Source: Opitutia bacterium (GTDB taxonomy: Bacteria; Verrucomicrobiota; Verrucomicrobiia; Opitutales; Opitutaceae). Taken from it: a stretch of 64,000 nt of DNA. This document shows, piece after piece, positions 25,467 to 37,763 of this stretch. Each line of letters opens with the position of its first letter. Position 1 is the first letter of the stretch. Under the pieces are notes generated by a model. It was given only the letters and a program-made list of their open reading frames with translations. It had not been told where the DNA came from and made no database searches. Where the stretch lies: contig CANJLB010000014.1 in NCBI GenBank assembly GCA_947475065.1, forward strand, positions 27,277-91,276, in the 5' to 3' direction. A program made the position numbers and the translations under genes.

Positions 25467-26231
25467 TCATTTCTTCCCGCCGCCAAAGAGATCCTTGATG
25501 CCGCCCACGGCACCTTTGGCGGCATCGGTCGCCCCTTTGACGGTCCCCGTCGCGCCGCCGATTATCGCGGTGCCGGCCTTGAGCACGGCGTCCTTGCCGG
25601 CGACGATGACGCCCGCGGAAACCTGCTTCATGACGACGCCCACGAGCTGGTCGGGCGTGATGCCGCCCTTGTCCGAGCCGAGGTTGTCAAACGAGATGTC
25701 CGGCATCGGCACGGTGATGGCGGGGGCTCCGGCGACGCCCACGGCCACCTTGGCGTTGGTCAGGCGGAATTTTTTGACCTCAAACTTGATCGGCTGGCCG
25801 CTCTTGCCGGTGGGCGTGGCCGTGCCGGAGCCGGCGATCTTCTCGATGCTGGCCTGCAGTTGCGCGATGTTGCTGTCGGTGAACTTGGTCTCGTAGTCAA
25901 ACTCGGGCGCGTCAATCAGCAGCTCGTTGATGATGATGTGGTCGCCCATGAGGGAAGACGGCGCGACGCTCAGGTGGACCTTGCCGAGGGAAAAGGCGTT
26001 CTCCTTGCTCCAGCCGGGCGGGTTGCCGACCGTGAAGCCGGTGAGCGTGCCGCTGCCGCTGAGCGGCGAGATGCTCGCGCCGGTGAGTTCGACCTTGGTG
26101 CCGGTGAGCTGCGGGCCGAAACGGTTGACGGCGGACTTCACGATGCTGCCGAGGGAGTTCGCGACCACGAAAAATGCGACGAGACCGAGCACAACGAGAA
26201 CGGCGAAGGTGCGGAGGAGGATTTTTTTCAT
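25467..26231 (-). CDS. AsmA-like single-pass membrane protein
   Basis: A 254-residue protein with one N-terminal transmembrane helix (about 6-27, TFAVLVVLGLVAFFVVANSL) and a beta-rich periplasmic domain. Segments such as VELTGASISPLSGSGTLTGF, VHLSVAPSSLMGDHIIINEL and FEVKKFRLTNAKVAVG resemble the repeat unit of AsmA/TamB-type proteins that carry or organise lipids between membranes. The C-terminus is glycine/alanine-rich with GATGTVKGATDAAKGAVGG, an amphipathic helix-like run. The start is MKKILLRTF. Its function is inferred only from fold resemblance. Confidence 0.65.
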   Translation of the reverse strand: MKKILLRTFAVLVVLGLVAFFVVANSLGSIVKSAVNRFGPQLTGTKVELTGASISPLSGSGTLTGFTVGNPPGWSKENAFSLGKVHLSVAPSSLMGDHIIINELLIDAPEFDYETKFTDSNIAQLQASIEKIAGSGTATPTGKSGQPIKFEVKKFRLTNAKVAVGVAGAPAITVPMPDISFDNLGSDKGGITPDQLVGVVMKQVSAGVIVAGKDAVLKAGTAIIGGATGTVKGATDAAKGAVGGIKDLFGGGKK

Positions 26232-26317
26232 ATGAAGAGGAGGATGGGACGGCAGCTTGGCGAAGGGCTGGCGGGATGTCAGCACCGAATCGCCGCCAGG
26301 CCGGCCGTGGCCGGCGC

Positions 26318-27481
26318 TCATTTCGTCACGGAAGCGAGAAACCAGTCCAGCGCAAACGACGTGAGCTGACCGCCGGGGCCGCCGGGGTTCCAGTCAAACG
26401 CATGCGTCGCCCATGGGAGGGATACGAAGACGTTGGGCACGCCGAGCCCGTCGAGCCGCGCGTGCAGCCGCTCGCTCTGCCGGTGCCACACCAGCGTGTC
26501 GAGCTCACCATGCACCAGCAGCGTGGGCGGGGAGGATTTGTCCGCAAGCTGCCAGGCCGAGCCGGAATCGTAGGCCGCCTGTGTGGTTTCGTCCGGCGGA
26601 CCGCCTAGGTAATTTCGCAGCAATTGCAATGAGTTCAGGACGTCGTCTTCGCGGCCATACTGCCAGGCGAAGTGCAGATCGTGCGGCGCGTAGAGCGCCA
26701 CCACCCCGCGCACGGCCGGGTCGGGCCGGCCATAGGCAAAGGCCGTGGCGATCTGTCCGCCCGCCGAGCGGCCTAGCAGCACGAATTTCTGTGGATCGAG
26801 CCCCAGCGGCCCGGCGGCGGCCTTGAGGTGCGCGAGCGCAGCCGCCACGTCGTCGGCCTGCGCCGGCCAGCGATCCTTCGGCGCCAGCCGGTAGTCCATC
26901 GCCGCCACCGCATAGCCCCGCCGCGCCAGCCGGCGGTTGAAGCCCTCCAGCTGCGTGCGGTCGCCGCTGTCCCAGCCGCCGCCGTGGATGACGACCACGC
27001 ACGGGGCCGCCCGTCCATCCGTCCGCACGGCATGGTAAAAATCGAGCGCCAGCCCGTCCGGCGTGCCGGCCCGGGCAAAGCTGATTTTCTCCACCTGCAC
27101 CGGTCCGCCGGACAGCTTGGGCAGCATTCCGCCGACGGAAAACGGCGCGCGCCCTGGCTCCTGCGGGCCGAAGGCCCGCGTCAGCCTGTCCGGCAGCGTG
27201 CGTCCGAGCGCGCGGGCCTGCGCCGCCGGCTTGAGCAGCAGCCCCATGGCGGCGACGCCCAGGAGCAGCGTGGATGCGCGCAGGAGCGCCGGCGTTAGTC
27301 CGGCGGCGCCCTGCCGCCACGCAAGCACCATGACCACCGCCGGCACGGGCCAGAGAAAATGTCCAAACTCGCCCGCCAGCAGCGCGAGCTTCCAGGTGGC
27401 CAGGGTCGGCGCACGCCATGCCGTGAGTGCGCCGCCGCCCGCACATGCCGCCGCCAGCAAAAACAAAATAATCCGCCACAT
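26318..27481 (-). CDS. membrane-anchored alpha/beta-hydrolase esterase
   Basis: A 387-residue protein. The N-terminal ~85 residues hold about three hydrophobic segments, then a BD-FAE/Aes-type alpha/beta-hydrolase domain follows. Oxyanion motif VVVIHGGGWDSG is at about 162-173, nucleophile S239 in LLGRSAGGQ, with the acid in VHGELDTLVW and the histidine in ATHAFDW near the end. Such enzymes hydrolyse short-chain or carbohydrate-linked acyl esters. The ATG at 27481 begins the first membrane segment; the frame upstream of it is antisense to the pseudouridine synthase leader. It is separated by 86 bases from the AsmA-like gene on the same strand. Confidence 0.87.
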   Translation of the reverse strand: MWRIILFLLAAACAGGGALTAWRAPTLATWKLALLAGEFGHFLWPVPAVVMVLAWRQGAAGLTPALLRASTLLLGVAAMGLLLKPAAQARALGRTLPDRLTRAFGPQEPGRAPFSVGGMLPKLSGGPVQVEKISFARAGTPDGLALDFYHAVRTDGRAAPCVVVIHGGGWDSGDRTQLEGFNRRLARRGYAVAAMDYRLAPKDRWPAQADDVAAALAHLKAAAGPLGLDPQKFVLLGRSAGGQIATAFAYGRPDPAVRGVVALYAPHDLHFAWQYGREDDVLNSLQLLRNYLGGPPDETTQAAYDSGSAWQLADKSSPPTLLVHGELDTLVWHRQSERLHARLDGLGVPNVFVSLPWATHAFDWNPGGPGGQLTSFALDWFLASVTK

Positions 27482-27578
27482 GCCTGGCAGGTTGGGCACA
27501 GAAAGACGCCGTGACGCGCAAAAAATGCGCGCTGCTGCATCCAAAGCCCGCGGCCCAGCCGAGTTTGGCTTTGCGCCC

Positions 27579-28310
27579 ATGCGGCTTTTTTGCGCCCATC
27601 GCCCTGTGTCCTCCGCCGCCAGACGCCTCGACCAGTTGCTTGCCAACCTCGGCTATTGCTCGCGCCGCGAGGCGCGCGCCTGGGTGGAGGCCGGTCACGT
27701 GATGGTGCGCGGGGCTGTGGCCGACGATCCCGGCCTGAAGGCCCTGCCCGCCGACGTGCGGATTGACGGCGAGCCGCCCGACCATCCCGCCGGCCTGCTG
27801 CTGGCCTTGCATAAGCCGGCCGGCCTCGTGTGCTCGCATGACGCCCGTGAAGGCCCGCTCGTCTATGGCCTGCTGCCGCCGCGCTGGGGCCGGCGCAACC
27901 CGGCGGTCACGAGCATCGGCCGGCTGGACAAGGACACGAGCGGCCTGCTGCTCCTCACCGACCAGTCCGCGCTCGTCCACCGGCTCACCTCGCCCAAGCA
28001 CAAGGTGCCCAAGCTCTACCGCGCCACGCTGGATCGCGACCTCGCGCCCGGCCTCGTGGAGCGCTTCGCCGCCGGCACGCTGGTGCTCGACGGGGAGCGC
28101 GCGCCCTGCGCGCCTGCCGGCCTGAAAATTGTTTCCGCCCGGGAGGCCGAGCTGACGCTCACCGAAGGCAAGTATCATCAGGTGCGCCGGATGTTCGCCG
28201 CGTGCGGAGCGACCGTGCTTACCCTGCACCGCACGCAGTTCGGCTCGCTCGAACTCGGCGACCTCGCACCCGGCCAGTGGCGCGAGCTGCCACTGGATTT
28301 TTTTGGGTGA
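27579..28310 (+). CDS. RsuA/RluB-family rRNA pseudouridine synthase
   Basis: The product is 243 residues. It has an N-terminal S4 RNA-binding domain (RRLDQLLANLGYCSRREARAW) and a catalytic domain with the aspartate in SIGRLDKDTSGLLLLT, plus YHQVRRMFAACG near the C-terminus. Short length and the sequence VLHKPAG-like ALHKPAGLVCSHDA fit RsuA (16S U516) as well as RluB/E. Two starts are possible: ATG 27579 or GTG 27607 just before the S4 domain. It is divergent from the esterase gene. Confidence 0.92.
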   Translation: MRLFCAHRPVSSAARRLDQLLANLGYCSRREARAWVEAGHVMVRGAVADDPGLKALPADVRIDGEPPDHPAGLLLALHKPAGLVCSHDAREGPLVYGLLPPRWGRRNPAVTSIGRLDKDTSGLLLLTDQSALVHRLTSPKHKVPKLYRATLDRDLAPGLVERFAAGTLVLDGERAPCAPAGLKIVSAREAELTLTEGKYHQVRRMFAACGATVLTLHRTQFGSLELGDLAPGQWRELPLDFFG

Positions 28311-28312
28311 CA

Positions 28313-28351
28313 GCCGGGCCGGTTTCCGGCTCCCTTGCCGCCAAGCCCGGC
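28313..28351 (+). terminator. possible terminator of the pseudouridine synthase gene
   Basis: GCCGGGC (28313-28319) pairs with GCCCGGC (28345-28351) around a shorter internal CCGG hairpin. A TTTT lies eight bases on. The T tract is short and displaced, so this is weak. Confidence 0.3.
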
Positions 28352-28449
28352 CCCGTGATTTTACCCCTCGCCCGCCCGCGCAGGACGGCTGCCAGCCAGT
28401 GCGAAAGGCTACGGGGAAATTAAACGTCTGTGTGGGACGCGCTGAAACC

Positions 28450-29484
28450 ATGAAGACAACCCCCAAAGCCCAGACCGATCAGAACACAGCTATGATAGAG
28501 CCGCCCATCATGGGCAATAGAATGTATTATGAAGCGGCCCTGGCTGCCCGAATTGCGAGCAAATCTGACGAAAGGAAAAAAGAGGCTGAAACGTGGACGC
28601 AAGCCCGCCGGGCGGTCCCGTTCCCCTCACAATTGGAAAAGGTGCGCGATGCAGCCGCCAAGCAGCTCGATGCGTTGCGCCATGCATTGTTTTCCTCTGT
28701 GCCTGTGCCGGGTTATCAGGAAGAAGCATTGGTCAATCTCTTCAAACTTGTAGCTGAGGCCTGCTGCTATAGATTTGCAGAGTTTTGCACGCCAGAGCTA
28801 CTGGCTGTGATTCTTGAGCGGGGATGCAAAGAACATGTTCTGTCGTTTGAGCAAATGCGGCAGCTCAAGCACATGACGAAAAATGTCCAGTCCGTGCTCG
28901 CCTTGGAGCGCAAGCGCTTGACTATGACGATGCCGGTCAGGCCTAATGCCAAAGCCACGAACATCGTGATTTACCAACTCGTCAGGTTACGCGTCGGAAA
29001 GATACTGATGATGCGGCACGATATTGAAATGGGCAATGTCCTTGCCGGAGAACCGCTGCTCGAAGCAAATCGCCAAGCCATCAAAATATTGCCATATTAC
29101 GGAAACAATCACGAGAGGTGGGCGAAACTGATCAATAAGATGATCTGGAGTGACCCCCATGAAAAAAATCGGCTCGCACCGACTGGAGATATTTACGAGG
29201 CCATCAAAAAGCCGGCGATGGCCGGCCGGCAGAACAAACGCCGGCGCGCATTTCAATCCCGTTATGATAAAAGTCCCGAATACTTTCTTAAGTTGACGAC
29301 AGAGAAAAAGATGGAGATCAAGGACGGATCAAAACGCACTATGGGAGAGCCCCTGAACGTGTCACAGGTTAAAGCCGCCACAGTACGGGCACGGGAGATT
29401 GAAGGAATGCATCCAACCCCGGCCGAGTTGAAATCCTGCCTTTGCGCTAAAATGTTGGAGTGCATGAATAAGAACATTCCGTAA
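28450..29484 (+). CDS. unrecognised protein in a low-GC islet
   Basis: A 344-residue soluble, lysine/arginine- and methionine-rich protein without signal peptide or membrane segment. No family was recognised. The GC content and codon choice (many AAA, ATT and GAA codons) differ sharply from both neighbours, which suggests horizontal acquisition. Visible elements are a charged N-terminus, a helical middle (LERKRLTMTMPVRPNAKATN), a basic patch RQNKRRRAFQSRYDKSPEYF, and several cysteines. The start MKTTPKAQTD was chosen because codon use changes there. It is first of three consecutive same-strand genes of unknown function lying between housekeeping genes. Confidence 0.72.
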   Translation: MKTTPKAQTDQNTAMIEPPIMGNRMYYEAALAARIASKSDERKKEAETWTQARRAVPFPSQLEKVRDAAAKQLDALRHALFSSVPVPGYQEEALVNLFKLVAEACCYRFAEFCTPELLAVILERGCKEHVLSFEQMRQLKHMTKNVQSVLALERKRLTMTMPVRPNAKATNIVIYQLVRLRVGKILMMRHDIEMGNVLAGEPLLEANRQAIKILPYYGNNHERWAKLINKMIWSDPHEKNRLAPTGDIYEAIKKPAMAGRQNKRRRAFQSRYDKSPEYFLKLTTEKKMEIKDGSKRTMGEPLNVSQVKAATVRAREIEGMHPTPAELKSCLCAKMLECMNKNIP

Positions 29485-29564
29485 TCTTCCCCAGAGTAAC
29501 AAATATGATTTTGGGAAGAGTAGCTGTAGAAATGCCCCTATCCGAAAAGGTAGGATAGAGGGCT

Positions 29565-30215
29565 ATGGCAAATCCCACTCAGGTCAAAACCTCCGCAGCT
29601 CCGGCGGCGCCCAAGGCGCAGGCCGTTTCCACCACCAACCACAACGCCCAGAAACAGGCCGAGGCGCAGCAGTGCCGCAACCGCATCGCGAACCGTCAGC
29701 GCGTGCGCGTCGCGACCGAGCGCAAGCGCGACGATGAGATCGAGCAGGTGCGGGCCCGCTTCGTGACGGCCCTCACACAGTTGCAGGAGGCGGATGACCG
29801 CGACAAGGCCCGGCTCGCCGAGTTGGAACCCGCGGCCGGCGCAGCCCGTCCACCGCCGGGATCACCGCCGCCGAAGGCCCCGGCGGGCATCCAGGACCAT
29901 GTCGAGCCCGAGGATGAGCCCATGAGCGCCGACGTCGTGGCCAGGCTCGTGAACGCGACGGCGGACGCGATCATGAGGATTCCGCCGGAGCAGGCCGCCA
30001 AGCGGTCGATCGGGGAAATCCTCAACGCGTTTCCGGCCATCAAAATCCTGGCCGCGGCCCACGCCGTCCGGGCGCTCGCGGCGCGCAAGCCGCCAGCCCC
30101 GCCAGATGGCACGGACGACGAGGACCTCCCGACGCAACAGAAAGCCGCCGACCTCATCCGCGCCCTGACCGCCACCAGGCCGGAAGCAACGACGCCGAAA
30201 ACGCCCTCACTATGA
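29565..30215 (+). CDS. unrecognised Ala/Pro-rich charged protein
   Basis: A 216-residue protein. The N-terminus is alanine/threonine/proline-rich and disordered (MANPTQVKTSAAPAAPKAQA), followed by a charged helical or coiled region rich in Arg, Glu and Gln (about 30-85), a proline linker, and a C-terminal helical part (MSADVVARLVNATADAIM ... IKILAAAHAVRALAA). No family was recognised. The upstream spacer has two hairpins (CTTCCC/GGGAAG at 29486-29518 and CTATCC/GGATAG at 29538-29558). Its stop overlaps the next start by ATGA, so the pair is coupled. The high GC contrasts with the preceding gene. Confidence 0.65.
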   Translation: MANPTQVKTSAAPAAPKAQAVSTTNHNAQKQAEAQQCRNRIANRQRVRVATERKRDDEIEQVRARFVTALTQLQEADDRDKARLAELEPAAGAARPPPGSPPPKAPAGIQDHVEPEDEPMSADVVARLVNATADAIMRIPPEQAAKRSIGEILNAFPAIKILAAAHAVRALAARKPPAPPDGTDDEDLPTQQKAADLIRALTATRPEATTPKTPSL

Positions 30216-30832
30216 AACCCATCGCACCCAACCAAAGCCCGGCCCGCCTGCGCCCCCGCCGGCGGGTGCCGGGCCATATCGCGCACCTCAACGAGGTGCG
30301 CGCCGCCCAGTATGCGACCCGGAGCGCGGAGGCGTGGGACCTGCATCTTCACGGCTGGCCGGTGAGCAGGATCGCGCAGCACCTGAACGTCAGCCCGGAG
30401 ACCTGCCAAGGTTACTTCCGGGAAGAGCTCGCGGTGGTCACCCATCATGGCCGGGAGGGCGCTGAAACCTGGCGGCAACTGGAAATTGGCCGGCTCGAGC
30501 TGTTGATCGAGGCATGGCTGCCACGCGCACAGGATCCGAACGACCCGGAGTCGGCGCGGGGCGCGGCGATTGTCATCAAGGCTATTGAAAATCAGTCGCG
30601 GCTGGTGGGGCTGGCCGCAGAGCCGCCGATGGAGGAGGCCAAGGAAACCAGGTCCCTGGCGGTGCTGCTCCGCTCGCCGGCGGCGAGGGCGGCGCTGCGA
30701 CGGCAACTGGACGATGCGGAACAGGAAGCAGCAGCCGAGCCGTGCCAGAAGCCGGCCGCAGCCGCGACGGGAAAAGGAATCCAGCATCCAGCAATCATCC
30801 CAACGTCTGTTGAGCTACAGACTGTCGGCTGA
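30212..30832 (+). CDS. HTH protein resembling a phage terminase small subunit
   Basis: A 206-residue basic protein. Residues about 44-68 read as a helix-turn-helix (HGWPVSRIAQHLNVSPETCQ then a recognition-like helix), followed by a long helical stretch (WRQLEIGRLELLIEAWLPRA, AAIVIKAIENQSRLVGL), a layout seen in phage terminase small subunits that detect DNA for packaging. No large terminase, portal or capsid gene is nearby, so it would be a stranded remnant, or a different DNA-binding protein. The C-terminus is low-complexity. It is coupled to the previous gene by a four-base overlap. The assignment is tentative. Confidence 0.55.
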   Translation: MKPIAPNQSPARLRPRRRVPGHIAHLNEVRAAQYATRSAEAWDLHLHGWPVSRIAQHLNVSPETCQGYFREELAVVTHHGREGAETWRQLEIGRLELLIEAWLPRAQDPNDPESARGAAIVIKAIENQSRLVGLAAEPPMEEAKETRSLAVLLRSPAARAALRRQLDDAEQEAAAEPCQKPAAAATGKGIQHPAIIPTSVELQTVG

Positions 30833-30835
30833 TCC

Positions 30836-31080
30836 CAGCACCAAGCTCCGCTTGGTCGCGCGACGCGCCTGTCGCTTCGCTCGGTAACAGTCTTGGCCGA
30901 TGTCGCTTCGCTCGGTAACAGCTCTTCAGTTTTCCGCCTCACTGTGCCCTCTGTGGTTCAAATTACCGTCCCTCCGTTTCCTGTCTTCCTGGTTTCCTGC
31001 TTAAAAACTCCGTTCTCAGCTTTCCGCCTTTCAGTTTACGGCTTTTCGGCTCTCAACTCTGGACTCTCAGCTTTCCGCTC
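30836..31080. repeat. long intergenic repeat, copy 2
   Basis: This lies in the 437-base gap 30833-31269 between the HTH gene and valS (convergent). It matches 25225-25430 and adds an internal duplication of TGTCGCTTCGCTCGGTAACA (about 30870 and 30901). It opens with a hairpin ACCAAGC-TCC-GCTTGGT (30840-30856). The rest of the gap carries CTTTCCGC/CTCTC runs, a 31128-31159 match to 22581-22611, and a GCGGGC/GCCCGC hairpin (31240-31257); no gene is seen. Confidence 0.7.
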
Positions 31081-31269
31081 TCCCTCCTTCGCCCTCGTTG
31101 CTCGTCCCTCCGCGCGCTCCGCGCTCCAACTCCGTTCTTGGTTTCATGGCTTCTGAATTGATCAGACCCCATCCGTGTTCCGCGCGAAGCGACCGTCTGA
31201 CAATCCGTCGTTTCACGGCATTTTTTAGGATGCTTGTCGGCGGGCGGGGGTGCCCGCGTTCCCACTGGA

Positions 31270-34152
<2,883 letters not shown>

Positions 34153-34271
34153 GGGTGGGAAAACTGCCGACGCAACCAGCCGCCCCGCCGGCTGGCAAGC
34201 GCGGAGGGGTGCTATGCACTTGCCATCACCCGGGCTTCTGTCACACCCAGCCGGGCGATCCGAGCCATCCC

Positions 34272-37200
34272 ATGCGAATCTGTCGCGCTTTCCCCGTCGT
34301 TGCGACCCTGCTGGCCTTGGCCGCCGGAACGGGGCTGCGCGCGCAGTCGAATTACGCCGCGCCTTACAGCTTTAGCACCCTTGCGGGTTCTCCTGCCAGC
34401 GGCGGCAATGCGGATGGCACGGGTGGCGCAGCCAGGTTTTATTCCCCCAGGGGCGTGGCCGTGGACTCCGTCAGCAATGTCTATGTGGCAGACACATACA
34501 ACAACAGCATTCGCAAAATCACCCCAAGCGGCGTGGTGACCACGTTCGTCGGCGGCTCTGGCACGGCGGGTAGCGCGGATGGAGAAGGCACAGCCGCTCA
34601 ATTCAATGAACCGACAGACGTGGCGGTGGATCCGGCAGGCAACGTCTATGTGGCGGACAATAACAACCACACCATCCGGAAAATCACACCGGCTGGCACC
34701 GTTACCACGCTCGCCGGCTCGCCCGTAGCGCCAGGCAGCACGGACGGCACCGGAAGTGCCGCACGATTTAACTCCCCCTCGGGACTAACCGTGGACACCG
34801 GCGGCAATGTTTTGTGGCTGACTCTGGCAACTCCACCATCAGGAAAATTACCCCCGACGGGAACGTGACTACACTCGCCGGTTCGCCCGGAGAGGCAGGC
34901 ACCGCCGACGGCAGCGGCAGCGACGCACGGTTTTTCTATCCCGACGATGTCGCGGTTGACCATACCGGCGCCCTCTGGGTCACCGACACCAACAACCAGA
35001 CCATCCGCAAGATCAGCCTAGGGGGAATCGTGACCACCCTCGCCGGCAGCGCCGGCAGCAAGGGCAGCCGGGATGGCGTCGGCAGCAACGCCCGCTTTCT
35101 GACGCCAACCAAGATAGCGGTGGACGCCAACGGCAACCTGTATGTCACCGATACCAACAATGCGACGATCCGCAAAATCACCCCCGCCGGACTCGTCACC
35201 ACGCTGGCGGGCGCCACCGGCCAAATAGATAGTGCAGATGGCATCGGCAACGCAGCCCGGTTCTCCGCCTCCCAGGGGATCGCGGTGGACGCAACCGGGA
35301 CCCTTTATGTGACCGAGGCAAACGGCCATACCGTCCGCAAAGGTGTGCCGGTGGATGCGCCCGCCATCACCAGCGCGACGCTGGCGGGCACCTTGGCGGG
35401 GCAGCCGTTTGTTTTTACTGCGCTCTCCCAGGTGTTCGCCGCAACTTTCACGGCCTCCAGTCTGCCCGCCGGGCTGACCTTGAACACGCTTAGCGGCGTC
35501 ATTTCCGGCACGGTCACCACACCCGGCCTCCATACCATCAGCTTGGCCGCCACCAATATCATCGGGACCGGCACCCTCACACTCAGCCTGGCCGTCGCCA
35601 GCGCCACTGCCAGCGTCACCCTCGGCAACCTGAGCCACACCTACGACGGCTCGCCCCACAGCGCCAGCGCCACGAGCGACCCGCCCGGCCTGCCACTGGG
35701 CATCACCTACAACGGCAGCCCGATCCCGCCGACCAACGCCGGCACCTACGCGGTCAACGCCATCGCAGCCAACGCCGAGTTTTTCGGCTCCAACACCGCT
35801 ATGCTCACCATCGGCAAGCCCGAAGCGCAAGTGGTCCTGTCCAGCGTAACTTTCCCGTACGACGGCACGGCGAAAATCCTTCCCGCAGTGACGGTCCCGC
35901 CCAACCTACAGGTGGACTTTACCCTTGGCAATATCTTCAAACCGGGCACCTACAGCATGTCGGCCGCAGTCAACGACACCAATTACGAAGGCTCGGCCAC
36001 CGGCAATCTGACCATTTCCGAGTTCGCCACGCCCTATACGATCACGACCTTGGCGTCCGGTTTTCTCATCGGTCCCCTCTCGATCGGCATCGTCGCGGAT
36101 ACCTCCGGCAATGTGTTCGTCGCCGACACCGGACACCACCGAATTGCGAAAATTTCCTCGACCGGCAGCGTGACCATTTTTGCGGGCAGCACGGACGGAA
36201 CCGCCGGCAATGTCAATGACACCGGCACCACAGCGAGCTTCAAGAGCCCGCTCGGGCTGGCCCGCGACTCCTCGGGCAACCTGTATGTAGCCGACACCTC
36301 CAACCACCAAATCAGGAAAATCACCCCGGCCGGCGTGGTGACGTCTCTCGCCGGCGGACCGATCGCCGGAAGCACCAACGGCACCGGCACCGACGCCCGG
36401 TTTAATACGCCCACCGGAGTTGCGGTTGACACCGATGGCAACGTCTATGTGGCGGACAGGCTCAACAACAAAATCAGAAAAATCACATCCACCGGGACGG
36501 TCTCCGATTTTGCGTCCATCACCCTCCCTGCCGGCATTGCGGTGGATGGCAGCGGCAACGTTTATGTGACCACCCTGATGCCCCCTCTTCGTAACATCCA
36601 GAAAATCACCCCGGCAGGGGTAGTAACGACGCTGGCCGGATCCGCATTTCTCATCGGGTTGACCGACGCGACTGGCGACCAAGCGCGATTTTCCGGAATC
36701 TCGGGGCTGAGTATGGACGCGGCCGGCAATCTGTATGTCGCCGACATTGCCGGGGCTATCGGCAACGGCACCATCCGCAAAATTACACCCGCAGGGGTGG
36801 TCACGACCCTCGCCGGTCTCGGTAGCGGGACCAATGCCAACGGCGATGGCATTGGTAGCCAGGCGCGCTTCTCCCAGCCGGTCGGCGTATCCGTGGACCC
36901 ATCGGGCAACCTCTATGTCATTGAGAACGGCGGCAGCGGTCGAGGCGGCGGCAGCGGTCGACTCCGCAAAGGCACCCCGCCCGCGCCGGTGATCTCGATC
37001 ACCCCGACGGCCAGCACAAACTTCGGCGAGGACTTCTCTTCCACCCTCACGAGTAACGTCTTTGCCAGCTATGCCTCCAGCCCGTTGCCGGCCGGGATTA
37101 GCCTGAATGCCGCCACCGGCATCATCACCGGCGCCGCCTCCATCCCCGGAAATTACACGATCACGCTCAGCGCCACCAATGGCGGTGGCACCGCCACGGT

Positions 37201-37642
37201 CTCGTTTGCGCTCACGGTCCGCCCCACCTTTGCCTTCTTCCTCAGCCAAAACTTCACCGTCGGCCAACTGGCCGACCCGGCGGTGAGCGGCCCCGCCGCC
37301 AGCCCGGCGCACGACGGCATGGGCAACCTGCTCAAATACGCCTTCGGCCTCGCCGTCCCGCAACCGGCGGCTCCAGGCGACTGGCCGGTGTCAGGCACCA
37401 GCGGGGGCGGGCTCACCCTCACCTTCGTCCGCCGCAACGATATCGCCGACCTCAATTATGTCGTCGAGGTCTCGGCTGACCTCCAAACGTGGAATTTCGG
37501 ACCGGACTTCACCGTGGAAATCTCCGCCACTCCGCTCGATGCCACGCGCGACCTCGTCATCGTGCGCGACCTCACCCCGATGACCGGGACTGGCAGACGC
37601 TTCATCCGCCTGCGCGTCGAGCAACCCCCGCCGCCGGAGTGA
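34272..37642 (+). pseudogene. secreted NHL-repeat/Ig/MBG protein with one frameshift
   Basis: A signal peptide (MRICRAFPVVATLLALAAG, about 1-25) leads into NHL beta-propeller repeats of ~55 residues (consensus RKITPxGxVTTLAG then VAVDxxGNxYVAD). At 34809-34814 GTTTTG replaces the expected GTTTATG, shifting the frame by one base; sense resumes in the next frame without loss. Then come an He_PIG Ig-like domain (LPAGLTLNTLSGVISGT), an MBG-type domain (YDGSPHSASATSDPPGLP), a second NHL block, another He_PIG domain, and a C-terminal sorting-type extension (MGNLLKYAFGLAVP ... VEVSADLQTW). Repaired length is ~1120 residues. It may be a pseudogene or a sequencing error; a downstream part starting at GTG 34814 lacks a signal peptide. 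Confidence 0.8.
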
Positions 37643-37763
37643 GCGGCCCACCGCCGCGTTATGGGTCAGGGGTCGGTTTTCGGGCATTGCACCACGGACA
37701 CCCGCGCGTTTCGCTGCGGCCCGCCATGACCGTCCGCCGCCCGTTGTGCGGGCAAATTTACCC

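Noticed and set aside
31240..31257. GCGGGC/GCCCGC hairpin as terminator of valS
   Set aside because: On the minus strand no T tract follows the stem, so it is noted only as an inverted repeat.
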